A stretch of 49,291 nt of DNA from Methanoculleus sp. UBA208 (GTDB taxonomy: Archaea > Halobacteriota > Methanomicrobia > Methanomicrobiales > Methanoculleaceae): positions 1-49,291 of the forward strand of contig NZ_DAFZ01000059.1 of assembly GCF_002498065.1 (NCBI RefSeq). The letters run 5' to 3'. The notes under the pieces are model-generated. The model did not search any database and was not told where the DNA came from. It saw only the letters and a list, made by a program, of their open reading frames with translations. A program made the position numbers and the translations under genes. Of the stretch, positions 1 to 7,484 are shown piece by piece; the first letter of the stretch is position 1, and every line of letters begins with the position of its first letter.

Positions 1-88
1 TTAACGATGATTTTATCGTAGATCGGTAGGACCCGTGATCCGCCGGATAAACGGCCTACGGGGCCGCGACGTGCCTCCGCGCAGATCC

Positions 89-658
89 CTACACGGTGAA
101 GAGACCCCGTTCACCGGTTATCCTGAACAGGCCCGCCCGGACACCGGCATCGAGCCAGGCATACCCGTAGCTGAACCGTGCGAGGGCGCCGGCACGGTCG
201 CCCGCATCAAGGTGTTCTACGCCTTCCGCGTACCAGGAATGCGCCGCCGAACGGAACCCCTCCGCCCCTGCATGGAGCGGGCTCGCCACGTCCGGGCCCG
301 TCTCGACCATCGAAAGGGCAGAGTAGAGCGTCCGCCGGTAGCGGTGGGTCTTCTCGTCGAGATGGCCGCTCTGCGAGTCCGGTATGCACGCGTCCACCCG
401 GTCGGGAGGGTGGTCGGCGAGCGGTTCGAGCAGCCCGAGGCGCGAGCCTGCATCCAGCCAGCCGAGCCCGTAGGCAAACGCGGCGAGCGCGTTCACCGGG
501 TCGCCCGTCCGGATAAATACCGTCCCGTCGCTGTGGTACGCCGCAGCCATCTCGACCACCTCGCCGGCCACCCGGTAAAGGAGGGTCCCCTCCGGGACGG
601 CGATCCGGGTCCGGGAAAGAGACTCGCCAAAGAGGGCACCGTACTCTTCGAGGGTCAT
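89..658 (-). CDS. DUF357 family protein with two internal repeats
   Basis: A 189-residue protein that appears to hold two copies of the DUF357 unit. The first, around residues 30-70, carries GDPVNALAAFAYGLGWLDAG. The second, near the C-terminus, carries GALARFSYGYAWLDAG. Both end in the same WLDAG-x-R-x-GL pattern, so an internal duplication is likely. DUF357 proteins are archaeal and their function is not established; the helical repeats suggest protein-protein contacts. I chose the ATG at 658 because it makes an ATGA overlap with the stop of the upstream diphthine synthase gene. The longer reading frame upstream of it lies inside that gene. The overlap implies co-translation with dphB. Confidence 0.8.
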   Translation of the reverse strand: MTLEEYGALFGESLSRTRIAVPEGTLLYRVAGEVVEMAAAYHSDGTVFIRTGDPVNALAAFAYGLGWLDAGSRLGLLEPLADHPPDRVDACIPDSQSGHLDEKTHRYRRTLYSALSMVETGPDVASPLHAGAEGFRSAAHSWYAEGVEHLDAGDRAGALARFSYGYAWLDAGVRAGLFRITGERGLFTV

Positions 659-1407
659 AGGCCGGCAAACATCTCCAGGTACTCGCGCTCCATGGGGTGA
701 AGCTCCGCCGGCACGACGAGGATATGGAGCGGGGGCCCGAACTCCGTCTCTTTGAGCTTCGCGCCGGCTCCGGCGGCAACCACCGGGTGCTCCGACCCCG
801 CCCGGGCGATGCCGACGTAGAGGGCGGGCGGCTCGATGCCGCGCTTCTCCGCCATCTCCTCGAGGATGGCGATCGCCTCCGGGATGCACATGTAGCGGTC
901 CTTCTGGATATCCAGGTAGACGAGCGTATGCAGGTTGAGCGCGAGGTTTGCCGCAACCGTCTCGACGGGGGCCGTCGGGAACCATCCCTTCGCGGGGAAC
1001 GGCACCGAACAGGACTTCCCGAACCGGTAGTTCTGCAGGCCCGAGAGGCCCGAGACCGCGCTCGATATGGATGAGGCGTGGATGATGGACGTCTCGATCC
1101 CGGCGGCGGCGGCCCGCATCCGGAGATCGGCGTGCGTCGTCGAGACCATGGGGTCTCCCCCGGTGAGGAACGCCACCCGGCCCCTCGCGGCGCGATCGAG
1201 GATCTCGCGGGGATCCTGTTCGACATCCTCCCGCGCAAGCACCCGGACCTCCTTCTCAAAGAACGCCTCCATGCCGGAGACGTCCGTCCCCATCAGCCGC
1301 GATGTATACGCCTCGAGAAAGACGGCATCGGCATTACGGACACATTGGAGGCCTTTCACCGATATATCCCCGAGGTCGTAGAGTCCCAGGCCCACGAACG
1401 TCAGCAT
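655..1407 (-). CDS. dphB: Diphthine synthase (diphthamide biosynthesis methyltransferase)
   Basis: A 250-residue SAM-dependent methyltransferase of the tetrapyrrole-methylase fold. It methylates the modified histidine of elongation factor 2 on the way to diphthamide. The N-terminus MLTFVGLGLYDLGDISVKG is the typical start of archaeal DphB. The glycine-rich FLTGGDPMVSTTH and the IIHASSISSAVSGL segment are family hallmarks of the SAM site. The length matches the family. A longer start exists upstream, but the ATG at 1407 fits homologues. The 3' end overlaps the DUF357 gene by four bases. In this window it shares the theme of translation-factor modification with the deoxyhypusine synthase at 17.3 kb. 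Confidence 0.93.
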   Translation of the reverse strand: MLTFVGLGLYDLGDISVKGLQCVRNADAVFLEAYTSRLMGTDVSGMEAFFEKEVRVLAREDVEQDPREILDRAARGRVAFLTGGDPMVSTTHADLRMRAAAAGIETSIIHASSISSAVSGLSGLQNYRFGKSCSVPFPAKGWFPTAPVETVAANLALNLHTLVYLDIQKDRYMCIPEAIAILEEMAEKRGIEPPALYVGIARAGSEHPVVAAGAGAKLKETEFGPPLHILVVPAELHPMEREYLEMFAGL

Positions 1408-1568
1408 GGCCGGCTCACGCCCGGGGCAAACTCGAGGGTGGAGAGGCACGGCACCGGGGGTACGGCGCTGCCGGGATACAGTCGCAGAAATTTCATCATT
1501 ATCTCTGTCGGTGTTCCATCATCGTAGAAGTAACGGATCAGGGGAGCCGCCTCTCCCTCCCCGGGCAC
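1401..1568 (-). CDS. Possible small protein between feoB and dphB
   Basis: A 55-codon frame that starts with GTG three bases after the feoB stop and ends seven bases inside dphB. The stretch just upstream is G-rich (GGGATAGGGG), which could serve for initiation. The predicted protein contains PLIRYFYDDGTPTEIMMKFL and ends in SRPC; it has no recognisable domain. Its tight fit between two operon genes and the overlap at its 3' end favour a real translated frame over chance. There is no homology evidence in hand, and high-GC DNA gives many chance frames, so this is tentative. Confidence 0.35.
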   Translation of the reverse strand: MPGEGEAAPLIRYFYDDGTPTEIMMKFLRLYPGSAVPPVPCLSTLEFAPGVSRPC

Positions 1569-1571
1569 CCC

Positions 1572-3422
1572 CTATCCCAGAAGATGGAACAGCAGGGTTC
1601 CGATAAGGAGTCCGAGGGCGACCGTGTATACCGTGATCGCGAGCGTGATCCTGGAGCCGACCTCGCGCAGGAGGACCGTGATCGTCGCGAGGCAGGGGAC
1701 GAAGAGGACGGTCACGACCGCAAAGATGTAGAGCTGGAGGGACGAGAGCACCGCTCCGAGGTCGGCGGTGCCCGCGAGGATGGCGAGGGTCTCGAACGCC
1801 ATCTCCTTCCTCAAAATCCCGAAGGTGAGCGCCGTCGCCGAGTACCCGGGAAGGCCGAGGAGCGCCATGGTGTAGGGTTCCACAATCGCCTCAAAGAGCG
1901 CCATGATGCCGAAGAACTCGAGCAGCCCGAGAACAACGCTCCCTGCAAGGAGGAGCGGCATCGCGATGAAGAGGAACTCCGAGAGACGCGACCATGCCTT
2001 CTTCATCACCAGTTTCGGGTCCGGCCAGCGGAGCGGCACCATCTCCATGATCATGCCGAACCGCTCGCCGGGCGCCACGCGGGAGAGGACGAGCCCTGTC
2101 GCGAGGATCAGGCCAAACACGATGGCGTATACGCTGAATGCCGCCCCGAGACCGACGAAACTCGCCACAATCCCGGCTATGATGACGGTCCGGGCCGAGC
2201 AGGGGACCATCGTGACCAGGAACGAGGCGATGATCCGCTCACGCCGGGAGTGCAGGAGCCGTATGCTCATGATGGCCGGCACGTTGCACCCGAACGCCAG
2301 GGTGAAGGGGATGACCGCTCCGCCGTGCATCCCGACCCGGTGCATCGCGTTGTCGGCGAGGAATGCCGCCCGGGTCATGTAGCCCGAGTCTTCGAGGACG
2401 GAGATGATGATGTAGAAGAGGAAGACGTACGGGAACGCTATCCCGAGGCCCGCCTGGAGCGCAAGCAGGACGGATCTCCCCAGTTCTTCGGCGAGCGGAG
2501 GCAGCCCGATCCCGAGGAACGGCTGCATCGCGAAGACTTCGAAGAACTCCACGATCAGCCCCTCGAGGAACGATCCCGCGATGAATACAAAGAGGAGCAT
2601 CCCGATGAGGATGGAAAGAAGGATCGGCATTCCGGGGATGATCCGTGTCAGGATGCTGTCGGGGTCGGTCTGGCGGAGGAGCGCCTCTTCCTTTACGGTG
2701 AGGTCGGCGATCCGGTGAGCGAAGTTGTGCCGGTTGGCCGCGATGATCTGGGCGACCGTCATCCGGTGCCGGGACTCGATCTCGTCGGCGATCGTCCGTG
2801 CCGCCTCAAGCAACTCCGGGTTGTCGCCGAACCCGAGAAGCGCCCGGATGCTCTCCTTCCGGTCGGCATCGAACATCTTCCCGAGGCTCCGGACGGCTGC
2901 CTCTACGTGATGGTCGTACGGGATCTCGACCATCGACGGGCTGGAAGCGGCAAGAGCCGCCGGAATGATCCGGTCGATGTTCTTCCCCTGCGACGCCGCC
3001 GTCTGGACCACCTCGACGCCGAGGAGGTCGCGGATCGGGCCGGGGTCGATCTCAATCCCCCGTTTTGCGGCTTCGTCGGCCATGTTCAGCACGACGACCA
3101 TAGGGAGGCCGTACTCCGCCACCTGGAGGAGCAGGTAGAGGTTGCGTTCCAGACGGGTGACGTTCACCACCACGATGATCGCATCGGTATCCTGCCGCTC
3201 CAGGAACCGGCGGACCAGGTCTTCCTCGTCCGAACTCCCTTCCAGCGAGTAGACGCCGGGCAGGTCCACGAGTTCGACCATCTCGCGCTGGAAACAGGTG
3301 TTGCCCCGCTGCAGCTCGACGGTGGTCCCGGGATAGTTGCTCACCTCCACCCCGAGGCCGGTGAGCTGGTTGAAGATCAGGGATTTGCCCACGCTGGGGT
3401 TGCCGATCAGCGCAAACCTCAT
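1572..3422 (-). CDS. feoB: Ferrous iron transport protein B
   Basis: A 616-residue Fe(II) transporter. The N-terminal G domain shows G1 GNPSVGKS, the G2 region NYPGTTVE, G3 DLPG and G4 NMAD. A helical spacer follows, then a membrane region with paired gate segments (for example ITRAAFL-type sequence near GYMTRAAF and the MVPCSART segment). FeoB moves ferrous iron across the cytoplasmic membrane in a GTP-dependent way. The ATG at 3422 overlaps the stop of the DtxR-FeoA gene (ATGA). The 20 codons upstream of it in the same frame belong to that gene's coding region. Genetic linkage to FeoA, here fused to a metal-responsive regulator, makes an autoregulated iron-uptake operon very likely. Confidence 0.95.
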   Translation of the reverse strand: MRFALIGNPSVGKSLIFNQLTGLGVEVSNYPGTTVELQRGNTCFQREMVELVDLPGVYSLEGSSDEEDLVRRFLERQDTDAIIVVVNVTRLERNLYLLLQVAEYGLPMVVVLNMADEAAKRGIEIDPGPIRDLLGVEVVQTAASQGKNIDRIIPAALAASSPSMVEIPYDHHVEAAVRSLGKMFDADRKESIRALLGFGDNPELLEAARTIADEIESRHRMTVAQIIAANRHNFAHRIADLTVKEEALLRQTDPDSILTRIIPGMPILLSILIGMLLFVFIAGSFLEGLIVEFFEVFAMQPFLGIGLPPLAEELGRSVLLALQAGLGIAFPYVFLFYIIISVLEDSGYMTRAAFLADNAMHRVGMHGGAVIPFTLAFGCNVPAIMSIRLLHSRRERIIASFLVTMVPCSARTVIIAGIVASFVGLGAAFSVYAIVFGLILATGLVLSRVAPGERFGMIMEMVPLRWPDPKLVMKKAWSRLSEFLFIAMPLLLAGSVVLGLLEFFGIMALFEAIVEPYTMALLGLPGYSATALTFGILRKEMAFETLAILAGTADLGAVLSSLQLYIFAVVTVLFVPCLATITVLLREVGSRITLAITVYTVALGLLIGTLLFHLLG

Positions 3423-4057
3423 GGTGGACACGACTCCACGACGATCGATGCCGCGATCTCGGGGCTGATGGCGATATCGCACCCTTTCACCCTGACGACG
3501 ACCGACTTGTTCGGGAGTTTCCGCCGGATCTGCACCGTCTCACCGGGGAAGATGCCGAGGTCGAGCAGCCTCCGGTGCCGCCGGGGGCCACGCATCATCG
3601 CCACCCGGACGGTATCCCCTTCCTTGCAGTCGAGCAGCAGCGTGGAGGCGTCCCGTCCCCGGCCGCGTCCCATGCGCCCCGGCGGGGGTTGGGCGCCGTT
3701 CATATAGGAAGAGAGCCGGTCGATGGTCTCGTCGGAGATCCCGTGCTCGAGCGTGCAGGCCTCCTTGCTCGCCGCGTCCGCATCGACGCCGAGCATCTCC
3801 GTCAAAAAGCACTGGAGGACGCGGTGTTTCCGCGCCACCACTGACGCCACCGACGATCCCTTCTCGGTCAGCCTGACGGCGTCGCCGGTTGCCCGCTCCA
3901 GGTAGCCTTCCTCGACCAGAGCGGCGATGGTCGTCCCGGCGGTCTCCTTCCCGGTATCGAGGGCTGCCGCTATCTCTGCGAGCGTCGCCGACCGCCCGCC
4001 ATTTTCCGTGATCGTGAGGATTGCTTCGAGATAATCCTCAAACGTGGAAGGAAGCAT
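3419..4057 (-). CDS. DtxR/MntR-family metalloregulator fused to a FeoA domain
   Basis: A 212-residue protein with three parts. Residues 1-60 are a winged helix (FEDYLEAI ... TLAEIAAALDTGKETAGTTI). Residues about 65-115 are the metal-binding and dimerisation domain, with EACTLEHGISDETIDRL matching the C-x-x-E-H ligand region of the family. After a Pro/Gly/Arg-rich linker, residues 135-212 form an SH3-like FeoA domain (VRVAMMRGPRRHRRLLDLGIFPGETVQIRRK). Such proteins normally repress iron or manganese uptake genes when metal is bound. Being first in the operon before feoB, it probably represses its own transcription and supplies the FeoA function. The start at 4057 lies about 25 bases downstream of a TATA-like element. 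Confidence 0.9.
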   Translation of the reverse strand: MLPSTFEDYLEAILTITENGGRSATLAEIAAALDTGKETAGTTIAALVEEGYLERATGDAVRLTEKGSSVASVVARKHRVLQCFLTEMLGVDADAASKEACTLEHGISDETIDRLSSYMNGAQPPPGRMGRGRGRDASTLLLDCKEGDTVRVAMMRGPRRHRRLLDLGIFPGETVQIRRKLPNKSVVVRVKGCDIAISPEIAASIVVESCPP

Positions 4058-4079
4058 GCTACAATTTCTTTCACTTCCA

Positions 4080-4092
4080 CAAGTTTATGGAT
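4080..4092 (-). promoter_or_regulatory. Candidate TATA element of the DtxR-FeoA/feoB operon
   Basis: On the minus strand this reads as CCATAAACTT, an archaeal TATA-like element centred 27-28 bases before the ATG at 4057. That spacing would give a very short leader. The nearby imperfect repeat of GTGGAAGTGAAAG could be an operator, but no clear DtxR-type palindrome is visible. Confidence 0.45.
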
Positions 4093-4292
4093 TTGGGTCC
4101 TACCATCGAAATCAGAGTGCGATGAGGAGCGGATCCGCGCCACTTCATGACAGGGACCGAAATCCCGGCCGGCCGTAAGAACGGCGGGCTATAAGCTATC
4201 CAGTTCGGAATCCCGAGTGTTGGCAACGGATGCCCACACGACGAGAACAACCGTTAAGTACCAGGGATGGATTCAAGGGGTAGTGATGCTCC

Positions 4293-4748
4293 ATGTCGGT
4301 GGAAGAGAATAAGGCAATTGTTCGCAGGTTTATCGAAGCCTATAACAGCCGAAACCTGGATCTGTTCGACGAACTGGTGGCGCCGGATTACGTTGACCAC
4401 ACCCATCACCAACAGGGCAGGGAGAGTTTCAAACAACTCTTTACGCTGGCTTTCGACGCTTTCCCCGACTGGCATGAACGTATCGGAGATATCATTGCCG
4501 AAGGGGACAGGGTGTGGGTTTGTGTCAAAGCTACGGGGACCCATACCGGCGAATGGAATCTTTCCGGAGTTCCGTTATCCCCTACCGGCAAGAAGGTAGC
4601 AATGACGATGGTCTTCATGTGGCGCATGGTTAACGGCAAGCTTGCAGAGGGGTGGGAAGTCGATGAGGACCGGGGTTTCCTCAAACAACTGGGCGCCATC
4701 GAATACACGGAAAAAGGAAAGAAACTCTTTCCGGAAGATGCCGGGTAG
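4293..4748 (+). CDS. SnoaL-like (ester cyclase/NTF2-fold) protein
   Basis: A 151-residue protein of the SnoaL/NTF2-like fold. The N-terminal pattern NKAIVRRFIEAYNSRNLDL, followed by DYVDHTHHQQGRESFKQLF and FPDWHERIGDIIAEGDRVW, is typical of the SnoaL-like polyketide cyclase family. The family name does not give a substrate, and many prokaryotic members have no known reaction, so only the fold is called. It is a single gene with its own probable promoter: CGTTAAGTACC at 4252-4262 would put transcription start about ten bases before the ATG. No functional link to the PolX-like gene downstream is apparent; about 150 bases separate them. Confidence 0.8.
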   Translation: MSVEENKAIVRRFIEAYNSRNLDLFDELVAPDYVDHTHHQQGRESFKQLFTLAFDAFPDWHERIGDIIAEGDRVWVCVKATGTHTGEWNLSGVPLSPTGKKVAMTMVFMWRMVNGKLAEGWEVDEDRGFLKQLGAIEYTEKGKKLFPEDAG

Positions 4749-4901
4749 GGAATATACCTTCCATGCATGTTCCCTGCCGGGGCCTTCACCGGGGCCGCGG
4801 GCATTCCCCGGTCCCCCTGCCGGGGAGGAAAGCGTCCCCATCTCCCCGGAGACGAACCTTCCCGGCGGGCATCAACGGCTATATGGTTTCGCGGCCGATC
4901 G

Positions 4902-6575
4902 ATGATCATGGGAGGCCCGGGGAGGCAGGTCACGAACAGGGATGTTGCCGAACGGCTCGCGTTCATGGCCCGTCTGCTTGAGATCGCAGGAGAGGACCGG
5001 TACCGGATCGCGGCCTACGAGCGGGCGGCGCGGCAGGTCGAGCGGCTCTCCTTCCCGGTTGCCGGACTCGACGAGGAAGAGCTTACCCGCATCCCGGGCA
5101 TAGGAGTCCGGATAGCCGGACAGATCCGGGAGATCGCCGCCACCGGGACATTCCGGGAACTGCAGGACCTGGAGGCAACCATCCCCGGGTCGGTCGTCGA
5201 ACTGCTCGGCGTTGCCGGGGTGGGGCCCCGGACCCTGCACACCCTCTACAAGAGGCTCGGTATCCAGTCCCTCGACGACCTGGAGCAGGCGGCAAAAGGC
5301 CACCGGCTCAGGGCGCTTCCGGGGTTCGGCGCGAAGAAGGAGGAGGCGATCAAAAAGGGAATCAGGCAGTTCCGCAGGAGATCGGACCGGATGACACGCC
5401 CGCAGGTCGACGCCGTCCTCGAAAGCGTTGCAGCGCTCTTTATGGGCGGGGATTACACGGTTGCAGGGAGTTACCGGCGCGGATCGAGCACCGTAGGGAG
5501 GATCGAGATCGTCGCCACCGGGGACCGCAAAACTCTCGTGAACCGCATACCCGCCGAAGCGGTCGCCGGCGAGGTCTCGATCTCGCTTGCCGGTGCCGGA
5601 GTGAACGTCCGGTTCACCGAACCCGGCCGGTGCGGCACCGCGCTCCTCTGCGCCACCGGTTCCCGCGGGTTTCTGGACAGGCTCGCCGAGGTGGCGCTCG
5701 CACAGGGCTACCGGCTCGGCCGGGACGGCCTCCTGGACTCTTCGGACGGCCGGCTGCACACGTTCGAGAGCGAGGGGGAGGTCTTTTCGTTCCTCGGGAT
5801 GGAGGCTATCCCGCCGGAGTTGCGCGAGGACCGGGGCGAGATCGAACTCGCCCTCCGGCACGCCCTCCCCGATCTGGTCGACCTCCATGGGGTGCGGGGG
5901 GACCTACATGCCCATACCACCTGGAGCGACGGGCACCAGTCGCTCGATGACGTGGCGGAGGCAGGGGATGCCCGGGGCTACGAGTATATCGTGGTCACCG
6001 ACCACTCCTCGCGGGTGAGCCCCGGGGCCCTTGCAAAGCAGCAGGCCGAGATCGAGCGGACCAACCGGCGGCACGCCTGCCAGCTCCTCTCCGGGACCGA
6101 GGTGGATATCAGGAGCGACGGCACGCTCGGGTACGAAAACAGGATCCTTGCCGACTTCGACCTTGTGATCGCCTCGGTCCACTCGGGGTTTGCCCAGGAC
6201 CAGGATGTCCTGACCCGGCGCGTCCTCACCGCTATGGAGAACGAGCACGTCGATATCATCGGCCATCCCACCGGGCGCCTGCTCGGCCGCAGACCGCCGT
6301 ATGCGATCGACCTTCTCCGCGTTATGAAGCATGCAGCGGAGACGGGAACCGCCCTCGAGATCAACGCGTCGCCCCACCGCCTCGACCTCGATGATATTTA
6401 TATCTGGCACGCGAAGAAGGAAGGAGTGAAACTGGCTGCAGGAACCGATGCCCATAGAACTGGCGAATTTTCAAATATGCGCTATGGTATCATGCTGGCA
6501 CGCCGGGGCTGGTGCGCCCCGGACGATATCGTAAATACCCTCTCGCTATCCGGGTTGCTGGAGTGGACGTCGTGA
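4902..6575 (+). CDS. PolX-family protein: helix-hairpin-helix, degenerate polymerase domain, intact PHP domain
   Basis: A 557-residue PolX-type protein. The N-terminal region has the 8-kDa-like helices and helix-hairpin-helix motifs (RIPGIGVRIAGQI, LPGFGAKKEEAI). The polymerase signature appears as GSYRRGSSTVGRIEI. Where active PolX enzymes have G-D-I-D, this protein has Arg200 and Glu202, and the third catalytic Asp is Asn235 (VNVRF). The C-terminal PHP domain is complete: GDLHAHTTWSDGH (His336, His338), TDHS, GTEVDI, SVH, GHPTGR and AGTDAH. It is therefore likely a metal-dependent exonuclease or phosphoesterase without nucleotidyl transfer. ATG at 4902 is chosen because the frame further upstream looks non-coding; the start is uncertain. 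Its stop overlaps the next gene (GTGA). Confidence 0.85.
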   Translation: MIMGGPGRQVTNRDVAERLAFMARLLEIAGEDRYRIAAYERAARQVERLSFPVAGLDEEELTRIPGIGVRIAGQIREIAATGTFRELQDLEATIPGSVVELLGVAGVGPRTLHTLYKRLGIQSLDDLEQAAKGHRLRALPGFGAKKEEAIKKGIRQFRRRSDRMTRPQVDAVLESVAALFMGGDYTVAGSYRRGSSTVGRIEIVATGDRKTLVNRIPAEAVAGEVSISLAGAGVNVRFTEPGRCGTALLCATGSRGFLDRLAEVALAQGYRLGRDGLLDSSDGRLHTFESEGEVFSFLGMEAIPPELREDRGEIELALRHALPDLVDLHGVRGDLHAHTTWSDGHQSLDDVAEAGDARGYEYIVVTDHSSRVSPGALAKQQAEIERTNRRHACQLLSGTEVDIRSDGTLGYENRILADFDLVIASVHSGFAQDQDVLTRRVLTAMENEHVDIIGHPTGRLLGRRPPYAIDLLRVMKHAAETGTALEINASPHRLDLDDIYIWHAKKEGVKLAAGTDAHRTGEFSNMRYGIMLARRGWCAPDDIVNTLSLSGLLEWTS

Positions 6576-7162
6576 TCTACCGGCTCTACGAAAAAATCCT
6601 CCTCCGGGACCTTCACACGCTCCCGGAACAGATCTGCTTCATGATCACCGAGCAGGACATGCTCGACGCTCCGGGCAACCTCTACCTTGCCGCCCAGTGG
6701 TGCCGCGACCTCGGGATCGCCAGCGCCATGTTCCATATCAGCACCGCCGACCCGGCCCGGCTGGAGCGGTGCCTCCCGATGATCCGCACGGTCTCCTCGA
6801 TCGCACGCCTGACCCTGCACTACCGGGACGAAAAGGAGGTCCGCGGGGAAGGCATGGACGTGACGGTGGCTATCGGGAAGAGCGGCCGGGAAGAGATCGC
6901 CGGCTGCGTGAGAAGGATGGCCGAGGACGGTGTGGACCCGGCCTTGGTCGACGAAGACCTGCTGGAGTCGTACCTCACCTTCAACTACGAGCCGGACCTC
7001 GTCATCAAGACGGGCGGGGACCACCTGACCGACTTCCTCATCTGGCAATCGGTCTACTCCGAACTTTTTTTCCTCGACGTCAACTGGGCGCTGCTCAGGA
7101 AAGTGGATTTTCTCCGGGCACTCCGGGACTTCCAGTCCAGGGCGCGCCGGTTCGGGCGGTGA
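6572..7162 (+). CDS. Non-catalytic cis-prenyltransferase homologue (NgBR/Nus1-like subunit)
   Basis: A 196-residue protein of the UppS fold. The C-terminal half has DLVIKTGGDHLTDFLIWQS and YSELFFLDVNW, matching the RTGG/E..LS-FL-WQ region of cis-prenyltransferases. The N-terminal catalytic motif DGNRRxA is missing; FMITEQDML stands in its place, so the phosphate-binding Asp is lost. The C-terminus has R-F-G, resembling the R-x-G motif of eukaryotic NgBR/Nus1. Heteromeric cis-prenyltransferases made of one catalytic and one non-catalytic homologue are known in Methanosarcina. I infer that this is the accessory partner of the UppS at 7485-8264. GTG start at 6572 overlaps the PolX stop. Confidence 0.75.
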   Translation: MIYRLYEKILLRDLHTLPEQICFMITEQDMLDAPGNLYLAAQWCRDLGIASAMFHISTADPARLERCLPMIRTVSSIARLTLHYRDEKEVRGEGMDVTVAIGKSGREEIAGCVRRMAEDGVDPALVDEDLLESYLTFNYEPDLVIKTGGDHLTDFLIWQSVYSELFFLDVNWALLRKVDFLRALRDFQSRARRFGR

Positions 7163-7484
7163 CACCCCTTTACGGCTTCGCGCCTTCGCGTGAGGCCGTA
7201 TCACTATCCCCACAATCAGCTCACGCGAAGCCGCGAAGGACGCGAAGAATGGTTGGTTGTTGGTGACAGGCCCCTTCGCACCTGACGGTGCTCGAACTCC
7301 GGCTCGAAGCCTGATGGCTTCTCAAGCTCCGGACGTTGTCCGTCGCACCCTTCGACCCGTCGTTCTTCGCGGCTTCGCGCTCTTCGCGTGAGGCTCCGTT
7401 ATCACCCCTACTGCCGACTTACGCGAAGCAGGTGGGTTGCTGGCGCTCCCCTTCGCTTGAGATCAGACTGCATGAAAGGTGCCA
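7163..7484. repeat. Gene-free spacer with inverted repeats and mini-hairpins
   Basis: This 322-base spacer between two convergent genes has no convincing gene. A 30-base element at 7220-7249, rich in CGCGAAG, recurs in inverted form at 7363-7392 with minor differences; a related copy is at 7173-7194. Between them lie short hairpins such as CACC-TGAC-GGTG and GAAGCC-TGAT-GGCTTC, separated by CTCGAACTCC- or CTCAAGCTCC-type linkers. The same linker and hairpin style returns at 16.5-17.2 kb. Confidence 0.7.

Noticed and set aside
1302..3707. An 801-codon open frame on the plus strand opposite feoB
   Set aside because: It is antisense to feoB and the DtxR-FeoA gene and encodes a highly charged, repetitive Asp/Glu/Arg/His sequence, as expected for the complement of GC-rich coding DNA.
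7163..7484. CRISPR array
   Set aside because: Repeats are few, inverted and variable, and there are no regular spacers or cas genes.
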